DNA of 64,000 nt, taken from assembly GCA_020974905.1 (NCBI GenBank), contig CP087563.1, positions 3,534,001 through 3,598,000 of the forward strand, read 5' to 3'. This document shows positions 45,796-54,674 of the stretch, one piece after another. The notes under the pieces were generated by a model. That model saw only the letters and a program-made list of their open reading frames with translations. It was not told the origin of the DNA and did not search any database. The translations under genes and the position numbers were made by a program. Positions within the stretch are counted from its first letter, which is position 1, and every line of letters begins with the position of its first letter. This DNA comes from Planctomycetes bacterium syqfu. Lineage in GTDB: Bacteria > Planctomycetota > Phycisphaerae > Phycisphaerales > Phycisphaeraceae.

Positions 45796-45879
45796 AAAAG
45801 CCATGACTCTCCTGAGTCATGGGTGTTGGTGTCGGATTAACTGACGTGCGACCCGTACCTCAGGAGAGGTACGGCTTTT
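45796..45879. repeat. Directional hairpin pair (AGCC family), pair A
   Basis: Plus strand: AAAAGCC-ATGACTC-TCCT-GAGTCAT-GGGT (45796-45824). Minus strand: AAAAGCC-GTACCTC-TCCT-GAGGTAC-GGGT (45851-45879). The frame and loop are identical, but four of seven stem bases differ and each change is matched on the other arm. The pair lies between convergent GH36 and FtsW/RodA genes. Confidence 0.8.
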
Positions 45880-45927
45880 GAAATGCAAAGCCCAACACAG
45901 TAAACAATCGAGCATCACTGACAAATA

Positions 45928-45974
45928 AAAAAGTCGCAGGCCGTTTGCATGACACAAAACGCCTGCGACTTTTT
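45928..45974. terminator. Bidirectional intrinsic terminator
   Basis: AAAAAGTCGCAGGC and GCCTGCGACTTTTT form a perfect 14-bp stem with A- and T-runs on both sides, placed between the convergent GH36 stop (45776) and the FtsW/RodA stop (45994). It can terminate transcripts from both sides. Confidence 0.85.
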
Positions 45975-45993
45975 CACTGATGCGTCGGATCAC

Positions 45994-47181
45994 TCAGGCT
46001 GCAACCGCGGTGGGTTGTGCCTGTGGAGTTGTTGTATCGACATCGTCATCCAGATGCAGTTGGTTTTCCAGATGATGGGCATTGTCCAGACTGACGACGA
46101 GACCCAGGGCAAAGGCGGTGAGAATCCAACCCGTGCCACCGGATGAAACCAGTGGCAGTGCGATGCCTTTGGTGGGAACCAATACGGTGACGACCGCCAG
46201 ATTCATGGCAGCCTGCAAGCCCACGGTAAGCAAAACGCCGAGTCCAAGGATGCGACCAAATGGGTCACGGCATTGGGATGCAATGGTCCATGCCGTCCAG
46301 ATCAGACAGAGGAATAAACCAACGACAACGAGCGCGCCGGTGATGCCCATTTCCTCGCAGATGGTTGCGAAGATAAAGTCGGTGGTGTCTTCGGGCAGGT
46401 AGCCGAATTTCTGGATGCCGCCCCCCAACCCTCGACCGGTGATCCCGCCCATGGCAATGGCAAGCATCGATTGGATCGGGTGATAACCAGTGCCCTGCGG
46501 GTCGGCCCATGGGTCCATGAAGGCCATGAGTCGAGCGACGCGGTATGGGCTGTGCATGATGGCAGCAACGAGTCCAAAGATGATGCCCGGCGCGAGCAAG
46601 GCCAGTTGCCAAATGCGGGCTCCAGCGCTGATGAGCAGGATCACACCGACAATGCCGATGAGTACGCCGGTCCCAAGGTCTTCGAGCACGATTGCTGCAC
46701 AGGTCCCGCCCAGGAGGACGAGAATCGGCAGCAGTCCGTACCAGAACTTGTGCATGACACCGGCTCTGCGGGTGGTCCACCATGCGATGGCCAAGACCAT
46801 CAGCAGCTTCGCCATTTCACTGGGTTGAAAGCTGATCCCGACACTGCCAGCACCGATAAACAGCCAACGGGATGAACCATTGACGGTACGTGCCAGGCCT
46901 GGGATGAACGTTGCAGCAATGCAGCCGAACATGATCAGCATCATCCAGAGTAATGGATTAAGCAGGCCGCGTCGGGTCATACAGATGGACCGGATATCCA
47001 GTCGTGAAGCCAAAGCCATTGCTGTCAGCGCCAAGCCTGCGTAAAACAGTTGACGCCAATGAACATAAGACATGACATCCTGCCCCATGCCGATGCGACT
47101 GCCAGCCGAATGGACCATGACCAGTCCCAGTCCCAGCAGGGCCATGACCAGCAATTGCAGAATATGTCCGTAACGCAGCAT
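45994..47181 (-). CDS. FtsW/RodA/SpoVE-family peptidoglycan glycosyltransferase
   Basis: A 395-aa integral membrane protein with about ten helices. SEDS-family motifs are visible: VHSAGSR near the start, NGSSRWLFIGAGSVGISFQPSE-type loop followed by MAKLLMV (~125), GGGIQKFGYLPEDTTDFIF (~255) and LPLVSSGGTGWIL (~345). SEDS proteins polymerise lipid II in septal or lateral wall synthesis. FtsW versus RodA cannot be decided, as no other division gene is adjacent. The C-terminus is a short Thr/Gln/Ala-rich tail. It diverges from the histidine kinase gene across 129 nt and faces GH36 across the terminator. No clear ribosome site is seen before the ATG. Confidence 0.87.
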   Translation of the reverse strand: MLRYGHILQLLVMALLGLGLVMVHSAGSRIGMGQDVMSYVHWRQLFYAGLALTAMALASRLDIRSICMTRRGLLNPLLWMMLIMFGCIAATFIPGLARTVNGSSRWLFIGAGSVGISFQPSEMAKLLMVLAIAWWTTRRAGVMHKFWYGLLPILVLLGGTCAAIVLEDLGTGVLIGIVGVILLISAGARIWQLALLAPGIIFGLVAAIMHSPYRVARLMAFMDPWADPQGTGYHPIQSMLAIAMGGITGRGLGGGIQKFGYLPEDTTDFIFATICEEMGITGALVVVGLFLCLIWTAWTIASQCRDPFGRILGLGVLLTVGLQAAMNLAVVTVLVPTKGIALPLVSSGGTGWILTAFALGLVVSLDNAHHLENQLHLDDDVDTTTPQAQPTAVAA

Positions 47182-47310
47182 AGGTCTGTTATCGGCTGGC
47201 CGGTCGGATTGGGTTCAAAGTTCGCGTCAAAATGATCAGCGTTCACTCTCAAGCCAATCGGGATCGAGAAAGATGCCCTCAATCAGCGGACAATCCGTTA
47301 TCATCATGGC

Positions 47311-49617
47311 GTGGATCAAGATCAACTCAAAGAACCGGATGTCATGCAGGTCGAACTGTCTCAATCGCTTTACAGCGACATTCTCTACCATGCGCCCGAT
47401 GCGATTTTCATTGAGTCACTTGATGGCATGATTCTCGATGTCAATCTCCAGGCCTGCAAACTCCATGGGATGCGCCGTGAGGAACTCATTGGCAAAAGTG
47501 TCCTGGAACTGGTCCCGCCTGAGCAACGCGAAACGGTGAAAAAGGAGTTCCCCAACTTTGCCAAGGGTAACATGCAGATGTTCGAGGGGTATAGTCTGCA
47601 TCGTTCAGGGCGCCGCATCCCCGTGGAATTGATCACCGCCAAAGTGCAATACCACGGTGAACCGGCGTTGATGATTCACGTGCGTGACATCAGCACACGC
47701 AAGGCATTAAACGAATCCGACGCGCTGAACAATGCGATCATGCAGACGCTGCCCGGTGGCGTGGTGCGATTGGATGCGGACCGCCGGATCATCTGGGCCA
47801 ACGCCAAGGCCATCGACTTTTTATGCCTGCGTTACGACTCCCAAACGCAGTGCTATCAATACAACTATGATTGTCAGATCATTCACGAAGACAACACACC
47901 CGGCGATTTTCACAAGGACTGGCCGGGGTATCTGTGCATGGACCAACTCCAACGCCTGGAGGAAACGGTGTTGGGCTTTGGGTGCGGCAAATGTCCGACG
48001 CGCTGGGCGGTGTTTTCGGCCACCCCCATCGTCGACCGCCAGACACGGCTGTGTTCGGGCGCTATTGTCAGCTTCATCGACACCACGCAGCAGCGCAACA
48101 CGATGACGGCATTGCGCGAAAGCGAGTATCGCTTCCATCTTGCCTTTGATCACGCGCCCATGGGCATGGTGCTGGCGACACCCGATGGCAAATTCCTGCA
48201 GATCAACAATCGCTTCTGCACCATGCTCGGTTATCGCTGGTCGGAATTGATTCAGAAAACCTTCTTTGACATCGCCCGTCCTGAGGATGCCAAAGCCTGT
48301 CAGAAATTTGCCGACACCCTGAAAAACACACAAGCCACACGACACAGCACCCGCAAGCGATATGTCCACAAAGACGGGTACGATGTCTGGTGTCAGATCA
48401 CCGTCACCATCATCCGTGACCCGCAGGGCAATCCGCAGTACTGCATCAATCAGATTGAAGACCTCACCCCGCAACTCAAAGCTGAAGCTCAACACCAACA
48501 ACTCGAAGAACGCCTGCGTCAATCTCAGAAACTCCAGGCCATCGGGACGCTGGCCAGTGGGGTCGCCCATGACTTTAACAATCTGCTGCTTGCCATCGAG
48601 AGTTACGTGGACATGGCCCAGACGCAGTATCAGCGGAACATCGACCCATCCAATGCGCTGGAGAATATCCGCCAGGCCATTCGCCAATCCACGGGGATGA
48701 CGCGGAGCCTGTTGACCTTTGCCCGTCAGACCAATGGTCACCGTCAGGCAGTGAATCTCAAAACCATCGTTGAGCAGAGTATCAAAACCCTCAAACCGTT
48801 GATCCCAGCCAATATCAAAATGGTGATTGAAGATCAGGCCGAATGCCCGCTTGAGATTCATGCTGATCCGTCGGAGATGCAGCAGTTGCTGATGAACCTG
48901 GTGGTCAACGCCCGCGATGCGATGCCTGACGGCGGGACGTTAACCGTGCGGCTGCAAACCGAACGCTGCCATGGCAAGCGACCATTATTACACCTTTGGG
49001 TCTGCGACACCGGCGTGGGGATGGATGACCAGACGCGCCAATGCATCTTCGATCCGTTTTACACCACCAAGTCCCGCAGCCAGGGAACCGGCCTGGGGTT
49101 GGCGGTAGTCCATGGCATTGTCACCGACCACAATGCCCGTATCGCGGTCTCCTCCGAGTTGGGCAACGGATCACAATTCAAGATCACCTTCCCCGCCAAA
49201 TGCCCGGTGCTCGATCCCAACCAGACCCAACACACCATCCCCAATGATCAGCGTCACCTGATTCTGATTCAGAAGGATGCCATGCTTCGGCAGGTGCTCG
49301 GAACGATGCTCAAGGAACACAAGGTGTTGGTCCACGGCGTGGACACGATGGCCCAGTTTGAGAAGATGCTGCTGGTCAATGAGGCGTTCAAATGCGATTT
49401 GCTGGTCTGTGATGATGCACCTGAAAGTCTGCCCACAGAATCCCTGTGTCGTGAACTCAAAAACCGGCAAGGCAAATTGCGCTGGGTGCTGATGACGGAT
49501 CGCAATACGCCCCCCATCCCGATGGCTTTTGCCTCTCAAGCCCTGATGCTCCGTCAACCCATGCCCGTCCGTGAATTGGCCAGGCACCTTGTCGAGTTGA
49601 TGGATCAGTCGAAATAG
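47311..49617 (+). CDS. Hybrid-like sensor histidine kinase with three PAS domains and a degenerate receiver
   Basis: A 768-aa soluble sensor kinase. PAS1 (~17-130; ILDVNLQACKLHGM) and PAS3 (~275-390; ILYSD-type fold with FLQINNRFCTMLGYRW) are typical. PAS2 (~140-265) carries several Cys residues, including FGCGKCPTRW near 223-232 and others at 172, 181 and 188. The HisKA box has GVAHDFNN with phospho-acceptor His 420, followed by the ATPase N, G1 and G2 boxes (NLVVNARDAM, DTGVGMDD, GTGLGLAVVHG). The tail (~650-765) looks like a receiver with CDLLVCDDAPES but has Arg in place of the conserved Lys (LMLRQPMP), so it may not accept phosphate normally. Cytoplasmic. The GTG 47311 start is uncertain; ATG 47344 is alternative. 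Confidence 0.8.
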   Translation: MDQDQLKEPDVMQVELSQSLYSDILYHAPDAIFIESLDGMILDVNLQACKLHGMRREELIGKSVLELVPPEQRETVKKEFPNFAKGNMQMFEGYSLHRSGRRIPVELITAKVQYHGEPALMIHVRDISTRKALNESDALNNAIMQTLPGGVVRLDADRRIIWANAKAIDFLCLRYDSQTQCYQYNYDCQIIHEDNTPGDFHKDWPGYLCMDQLQRLEETVLGFGCGKCPTRWAVFSATPIVDRQTRLCSGAIVSFIDTTQQRNTMTALRESEYRFHLAFDHAPMGMVLATPDGKFLQINNRFCTMLGYRWSELIQKTFFDIARPEDAKACQKFADTLKNTQATRHSTRKRYVHKDGYDVWCQITVTIIRDPQGNPQYCINQIEDLTPQLKAEAQHQQLEERLRQSQKLQAIGTLASGVAHDFNNLLLAIESYVDMAQTQYQRNIDPSNALENIRQAIRQSTGMTRSLLTFARQTNGHRQAVNLKTIVEQSIKTLKPLIPANIKMVIEDQAECPLEIHADPSEMQQLLMNLVVNARDAMPDGGTLTVRLQTERCHGKRPLLHLWVCDTGVGMDDQTRQCIFDPFYTTKSRSQGTGLGLAVVHGIVTDHNARIAVSSELGNGSQFKITFPAKCPVLDPNQTQHTIPNDQRHLILIQKDAMLRQVLGTMLKEHKVLVHGVDTMAQFEKMLLVNEAFKCDLLVCDDAPESLPTESLCRELKNRQGKLRWVLMTDRNTPPIPMAFASQALMLRQPMPVRELARHLVELMDQSK

Positions 49618-49656
49618 CGATTGATTACACAAGATTCTCACCCCATTGCATCAGCG

Positions 49657-49699
49657 AGCCGGCTCGTGTCGAGCCGGTCCAGGGCGACACGTCCCGGCT
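49657..49699. repeat. Directional hairpin pair (AGCC family), pair C
   Basis: Plus strand: AGCC-GGCTCG-TGT-CGAGCC-GGTC. Minus strand: AGCC-GGGACG-TGT-CGCCCT-GG (one mismatch and one wobble). The loop TGT is shared. The pair lies between the convergent histidine kinase and pdxH genes. Confidence 0.65.
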
Positions 49700-49751
49700 C
49701 ACGAAGACATTGACTTTGACATCCATTTGTAGTTTATGGCATGGAGCCACA

Positions 49752-50393
49752 TCACGGGCATAGACGCTCGATGCACCAGTTCCCATCAGCTTGGAGCGTA
49801 TAGGCAAAACGGTCGTGCAACCGGCTGGGGCGCCCCACCCAGAACTCAGCGCGGTTGGGAGTCAGACGGTAACCGCCCCAGAAGTCGGGTAAATCCAGTT
49901 CGCCTTCCTGAGCCTGTTGGGCAACCTTGGCAGCCTGTTCTTCCAACATCTCACGACTGGCGACCGGCTGGCTTTGATCCGATGCTGCTGCACTGATCTG
50001 GGAGCCCAGGGGACGCGACTTGAAATAAGCCTCGGACTGCTCGCGGCTGACTTTCTCGACGGTCCCCTCAAAGCGAATCTGACGATCCATCTGGGGCCAA
50101 TAGAACACCAACGCGGCATGGGGATTGGTTGCCAACTGTCGACCTTTGGCGCTGTGATAATTGGTGTAAAAACACAGCCCCTGTTCATCGAGTCCTTTCA
50201 GGAGTACGATCCGGGCGGCCGGTTTGCCCTGCTCATCGGCGGTCGCCAACGTCATGGCGGTGGGGTCGAGAATATCCATCTTGATGGCTTCATCCAGCCA
50301 GGCCTGAAACTGATGGATCGGGTCAGCCAGCAGATCACTGCGGGTCAGGTCCGGTTGGTTAAAGTCACGTCGCATGTCACTGAGGTTGCTCAT
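49752..50393 (-). CDS. pdxH: Pyridoxamine 5'-phosphate oxidase
   Basis: A 213-aa FMN-dependent enzyme that makes pyridoxal 5'-phosphate from the pyridoxine or pyridoxamine phosphates. The family core is complete: ARIVLLKGLDEQGLCFYTNY (FMN and substrate contacts), SAKGRQLATNPHAALVFYW, YFKSRPLGSQISAAASDQSQ and the C-terminal PNRAEFWVGRPSRLHDRF ending in the usual RLCP. Length fits the family when the start is MSNLSDM at 50393; an ATG two codons earlier (50399) is equally possible, while the reading to 50513 adds unrelated residues. It faces the histidine kinase gene tail to tail. Confidence 0.93.
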   Translation of the reverse strand: MSNLSDMRRDFNQPDLTRSDLLADPIHQFQAWLDEAIKMDILDPTAMTLATADEQGKPAARIVLLKGLDEQGLCFYTNYHSAKGRQLATNPHAALVFYWPQMDRQIRFEGTVEKVSREQSEAYFKSRPLGSQISAAASDQSQPVASREMLEEQAAKVAQQAQEGELDLPDFWGGYRLTPNRAEFWVGRPSRLHDRFAYTLQADGNWCIERLCP

Positions 50394-50513
50394 GGGCATA
50401 TTGTAGGTGATCGGGCAATCTCCCCCAATTTGCTCTTGCGTAACCCAGCTCAAAATGATCGATCCCGCGACCAAATGTCCGGTGTCGTATCGCTTTTTTG
50501 ACTTTTTTCTCAA

Positions 50514-50896
50514 AAGATTGCCTGATACCTCTGGAAAATTCTGACAAGCAAACTAATTTAGAATCGAGAAACGAAAATGTTGCTCAAGAGGATGTTTAAC
50601 CGATAGCAACCTCAAAGCAGTCCGTCGCGATGCTCCGACCTGTCAGGGACGTCAGGTCGTTCATTGGAAATTGCATTGCGGATGGCCGTGACAGGTGTGT
50701 GGATTATGTAGAAGTAGTGTCGTAATGCATCACCATGTGTTGGGAGTCCCCCGAGGATAAAAAGCAGTCTGAGAAGTTAGGATTGCCGAATCGTCCAGTC
50801 TGAGCCCTGGAAAGGATTGCAGCGACAGCAATCTGAGATGGGTTCACAATCGTTACACAAGCCAATGGAGTTTTGCAGATTGCAAATGGCCACGCC
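50514..50896. other. Gene-free gap upstream of the ABC exporter operon
   Basis: No reading frame with family features is visible. The only structure is a 7-bp inverted repeat CGACCTG/CAGGTCG (50636-50659). Promoters for pdxH (leftward) and the ABC operon (rightward) should lie here but are not clear by eye. Confidence 0.4.
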
Positions 50897-52645
50897 ATGA
50901 GCTCTGTCCATTTTCTAATTCAGTCGATCATCAAGTACCGCGCCCGAGCCATACTCGCGGTCGTGATGGTACTTGGCGTCACGATGCTGACCCTGCTGCC
51001 CCCGCTGATTCTCGGTTGGGTGGTGGACGAAGTCATCGGCAAGGGACGCTACGCGCTGCTCCCACCCCTGATGCTCATCTCACTGGCCATGCCCTGGATC
51101 AGCGGTGTCATGCAGACCATCGGCAACTACTCCGTGATCATGACCAGCCAACGCATCGTCTTTGACATGCGATTGACCCTTTACCGCGCCGTCCAGCATC
51201 TGTCCGTTCGCTATCTCCAGAACACGCCCACCGGCAAGCTCATGGAACGACTGCGCGGCGATATCGAACAGGTCCAAACCATCTTCTCCGGCCAGATGGT
51301 CAACCTCGCTTCACAGTTGGTCACGGCATTGGTGGCCATCGTGGTGATGTTCTACCTGAGTTGGCAACTCACGCTCATCGTCATGTTTGGCGTGAGTATG
51401 TATGTGTTCAACTACAAATGGTTCGTCCGCCGCATCCGCACGGTGCAAAAACGCATGCGCTCCAAAATGGACCGACTCTCAGGTCGTGCACAGGAACGCT
51501 TGGCAGGCAACATCGTCGTGCAGGCGTACAACTCGCAACGCAATGAACGTCGCGTCTTCACGCGAGCCAACTTCCTCACCGAGCGTGTCCATCACCGGTT
51601 CCGCCAACTCAATAATGCTTACGGTATGTCTTCCTCAGCGTTGACGTGGACCACCTTTGCCACCGTCCAGCTCTTTGGAACCTACCTCGTGGTCATGGGT
51701 AATATCCAGTACGGTGCGGTCATCGCCGTAGCTGCCTACACGTGGCGTCTACTCCAACCGGCGGTGCAGTTGGCAGAATTGTCCAACCAACTTGAGCAGA
51801 CCAAAATCTCGCTGGATCGTATCGTCGAACTGATTCAGGCGGAGCGCGACTTCACCGTCAAGCCAGGCAAAAAATTGCCCGGACTCAAGGGACATGTCAC
51901 CTTCGAAAACTTGAGCTTCCAATACGAGCCGGACAAACCCGTGCTCAAGAACATCAATCTTGACGTTCAACCGGGACAGATCGTCGCCTTCGTCGGTGAG
52001 ACAGGCTGTGGTAAGTCCACGAGCATCAGCCTCATCTATCACTACTATGAAGCCGTTGGCGGACGCCTGCTCATTGACGGGCACGACATCAACGAACTGG
52101 ATACCCGCTGGTATCGCAATCATCTGGCAATGGTGCCTCAGGACCCGATCGTGCTTGATGACACGCTTGCCAACAACATTGCCTACGGCGATCCCAATGC
52201 CAGTATCGAACGGATTGAAAAAGCCGCCAAGATGGCTGAGCTTTCAAGCATTATCGAACGCCTGCCCAAGGGGGTGCATACGCTGCTGGGTGAGGAAGGC
52301 TCCAAGCTCTCCGTCGGTGAACGTCAACGGCTTTGCATCGCCCGCGCAATTCTCAAGGACCCGACGATTCTGATTCTCGACGAAGCGACCAGCAGCCTGG
52401 ACCCGCAGTCCGAAGCGCTCATCCAAAAGGCGCTTAACCGTGTCATGCAGGACCGCACCACCTTCATCATCGCACACCGACTTTCAACGATTGTCCACGC
52501 GGACATCATCGTTGTGCTCGACAAGGGCAACATCCTTGAGATGGGAACCCATGCCCAATTGATGAGTAACACCAAGAGTCGCTACCGTCACCTGTTTACC
52601 ACGCAGATGGCTTCGACTACCGCCAAAGCAAGGGAGAGTGCCTGA
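50897..52645 (+). CDS. ABC exporter half-transporter A (membrane plus ATPase domains)
   Basis: A ~582-aa exporter subunit with six membrane helices (~10-310) and an ATPase domain. Residues numbered from TTG 50873: Walker A VGETGCGKST (374-383), Q-loop VPQDP, a non-standard signature LSVGE (479-483) instead of LSGGQ, Walker B ILILDE with catalytic Glu 504, and H-loop His 535. The partner gene overlaps by one base (TGATG) and has the complementary set of changes, so the two should form an asymmetric heterodimer. The start is uncertain: ATG 50897 or TTG 50873. With the HlyD-type gene downstream it may export a lipid, peptide or polymer across the envelope; the substrate is unknown. Confidence 0.85.
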   Translation: MSSVHFLIQSIIKYRARAILAVVMVLGVTMLTLLPPLILGWVVDEVIGKGRYALLPPLMLISLAMPWISGVMQTIGNYSVIMTSQRIVFDMRLTLYRAVQHLSVRYLQNTPTGKLMERLRGDIEQVQTIFSGQMVNLASQLVTALVAIVVMFYLSWQLTLIVMFGVSMYVFNYKWFVRRIRTVQKRMRSKMDRLSGRAQERLAGNIVVQAYNSQRNERRVFTRANFLTERVHHRFRQLNNAYGMSSSALTWTTFATVQLFGTYLVVMGNIQYGAVIAVAAYTWRLLQPAVQLAELSNQLEQTKISLDRIVELIQAERDFTVKPGKKLPGLKGHVTFENLSFQYEPDKPVLKNINLDVQPGQIVAFVGETGCGKSTSISLIYHYYEAVGGRLLIDGHDINELDTRWYRNHLAMVPQDPIVLDDTLANNIAYGDPNASIERIEKAAKMAELSSIIERLPKGVHTLLGEEGSKLSVGERQRLCIARAILKDPTILILDEATSSLDPQSEALIQKALNRVMQDRTTFIIAHRLSTIVHADIIVVLDKGNILEMGTHAQLMSNTKSRYRHLFTTQMASTTAKARESA

Positions 52646-54642
52646 TGAGAGAACCCATCATCTCCCACGTCCGCACCATCCTCAAGGCTTCATCGGAAGT
52701 CAGCAAACGCCTGATGCGCGATGGTAAATACTCAGGCAGCGGTGCGACCAAGCGAATTTTCAAACGATACATCTGGAGTCGTCACCCCTGGATACTCCTC
52801 TCGGTCGGTCTCTTTGCTGCCATCCTCGGTATGCACGTCTATGTCTACCCGACGGTCGCCCGGTACATTGCTGACGACATTGTCCAGATCGGCATGATGA
52901 CACAGGTCAATACCGATCCCGCGCCTTCGGTGCACACCTCCGACAAGACCATCCCCATGATGCATCAGGCCAAGCGGTATCGCGATTCCTGGACCACCAG
53001 GCTCGATGCCAAACCCGGATTGACCACCGAGCAGAAACTCCAACGATTGGCGTTACTCGTTGCAGCCGTCATCATCTGGGAGATCACCCGCCATCTCATG
53101 GCAACGCACCTGTTCTTTGCAACTGCCCGACTCACGCAGGAAGCAACGTTTCACATGCGCAATCACATCCATGAGAAACTCCACCAACTCAGCCAACCCT
53201 ATCACGATGCCCATTCACCAGGCCGTCTGCTCACGCACCTGTTTTCCGACATGCAGGCGATGACGCACTGTTTTACGATGCTCATGCGCCACATCCCCAA
53301 CGGCTTTGCAGGCATCATCGCCGGGACGATCATCACCTTCACCATCGATTGGCGACTGGCGTTATTGGTGATGTGTGCGCTACCTGCCTATGCGGTGGCA
53401 TACAAGTATTTCTCGACACAGATGCGCAATGTCAACCGCGACATCCGCGAACGCCAGGGGCGTCTTGCAGGCCATATTGCCAACCGTATTTCGCTGTTTC
53501 ATGTGACCAAGGCATTCAGCCGTGAGATCCGTGAGACGTTGATTCTGGCGCGCACCACCAAGCCGCTGCTCCAACGCCAGGTCATCTCGGGCATGCTCAA
53601 CACCTGTCTGGCGGCAACCTGTGGCATCATCGCAGGAACCACCACCACCATGGTCATGTGGATCAGTGCCCAAAAATGTCTGGATGGCACGATGACTGCT
53701 GGCGAACTGCTCATGTTCCATGGCACGGCCGCGAACATGTTCCAGCCGATCACCATGATCATCAACGAAGTCGCTGTCATGCAACGTCTCGAAGCCGTCT
53801 GCGCCAAGATCGTCCGCGTGATGGATGAACCCATCGCCATCGACGATCCCAATGACCCACTGAAAGTGCCGACCTCAGCTTGTGAAATTCGCTTTGACCA
53901 TTTGACCTTCCAGTATCCCAATACACCCACGCCAGCGATTGATGATCTGGATATCACCATCCCAGCAGGCGCCAAGGTCTGCATCATGGGACCGTCGGGT
54001 TCAGGCAAGAGTACGCTCGCCAAACTCGTCGCCCGGTTCTATGATCCAACCGATGGCAACATCCTCGTCAACGAGCAGAATCTTAAACGATTCAAACTCA
54101 CCGACCTGCGTAATCTCATTCGCTACGTCCACCAGGAACCGGTCGTTTTCTCAGGCACCATCGGCGATAACATCCGCTATGGTTCGGAAGATGCCGACCA
54201 GCAAACCGTGGTCAAATCCGCTCAGAACGTGCTCATCCACGACTTTATCAGCACGCTTCCCGCCCAGTATCGCTCGCTGACCCATGAACGTGGGCTCACG
54301 TTATCCGGTGGGCAGAAGCAGCGCGTGAATCTGGCCCGTGCGTTGGTCAGTGACCCGCATGTACTCGTGCTTGATGACTGTACCAGCGCCCTGGATGCTG
54401 ACACCGAAGCCAAGCTCATCGACAACCTGGGCAACGTGCTCTCGGATCGCACTGCCCTGCTGGTCTCACATCGCGTGTCGGTAGCCTTGTCCTGTGACAT
54501 GGTGCTGATGCTCGACGGTGGCAAGATGGTTCAGATGGGCGAGCCCGACCAACTGATCAAACAACCCGGACCGTTTAGAGAACTCTACGAACAACAACTC
54601 GCCCGCGCCCAACACGCCCAGGATGGAACCGATGCAGCATGA
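52645..54642 (+). CDS. ABC exporter half-transporter B with degenerate Walker B
   Basis: A 665-aa exporter subunit with a longer N-terminus and a ~70-residue segment between the first two helices (IADDIVQIGMM to QKLQRLALL). The ATPase domain has Walker A MGPSGSGKST (448-457), Q-loop VHQEP, canonical LSGGQ (553-557), Walker B VLVLDD with Asp 578 where the catalytic Glu normally sits, and His 609. Combined with subunit A this gives one complete ATP site (A Walker motifs plus B signature) and one degenerate site, as known for heterodimeric exporters such as TM287/288. AGGGAGAG lies before the ATG, which overlaps the upstream stop. Confidence 0.87.
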   Translation: MREPIISHVRTILKASSEVSKRLMRDGKYSGSGATKRIFKRYIWSRHPWILLSVGLFAAILGMHVYVYPTVARYIADDIVQIGMMTQVNTDPAPSVHTSDKTIPMMHQAKRYRDSWTTRLDAKPGLTTEQKLQRLALLVAAVIIWEITRHLMATHLFFATARLTQEATFHMRNHIHEKLHQLSQPYHDAHSPGRLLTHLFSDMQAMTHCFTMLMRHIPNGFAGIIAGTIITFTIDWRLALLVMCALPAYAVAYKYFSTQMRNVNRDIRERQGRLAGHIANRISLFHVTKAFSREIRETLILARTTKPLLQRQVISGMLNTCLAATCGIIAGTTTTMVMWISAQKCLDGTMTAGELLMFHGTAANMFQPITMIINEVAVMQRLEAVCAKIVRVMDEPIAIDDPNDPLKVPTSACEIRFDHLTFQYPNTPTPAIDDLDITIPAGAKVCIMGPSGSGKSTLAKLVARFYDPTDGNILVNEQNLKRFKLTDLRNLIRYVHQEPVVFSGTIGDNIRYGSEDADQQTVVKSAQNVLIHDFISTLPAQYRSLTHERGLTLSGGQKQRVNLARALVSDPHVLVLDDCTSALDADTEAKLIDNLGNVLSDRTALLVSHRVSVALSCDMVLMLDGGKMVQMGEPDQLIKQPGPFRELYEQQLARAQHAQDGTDAA

Positions 54643-54674
54643 GTTGGCGAACATGAATTGATTCAAAAAAATGA

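Noticed and set aside
47821-48861. A 346-codon open frame on the minus strand
   Set aside because: It is antisense to the PAS histidine kinase, whose motifs are unmistakable; the composition is a shadow of that coding strand.
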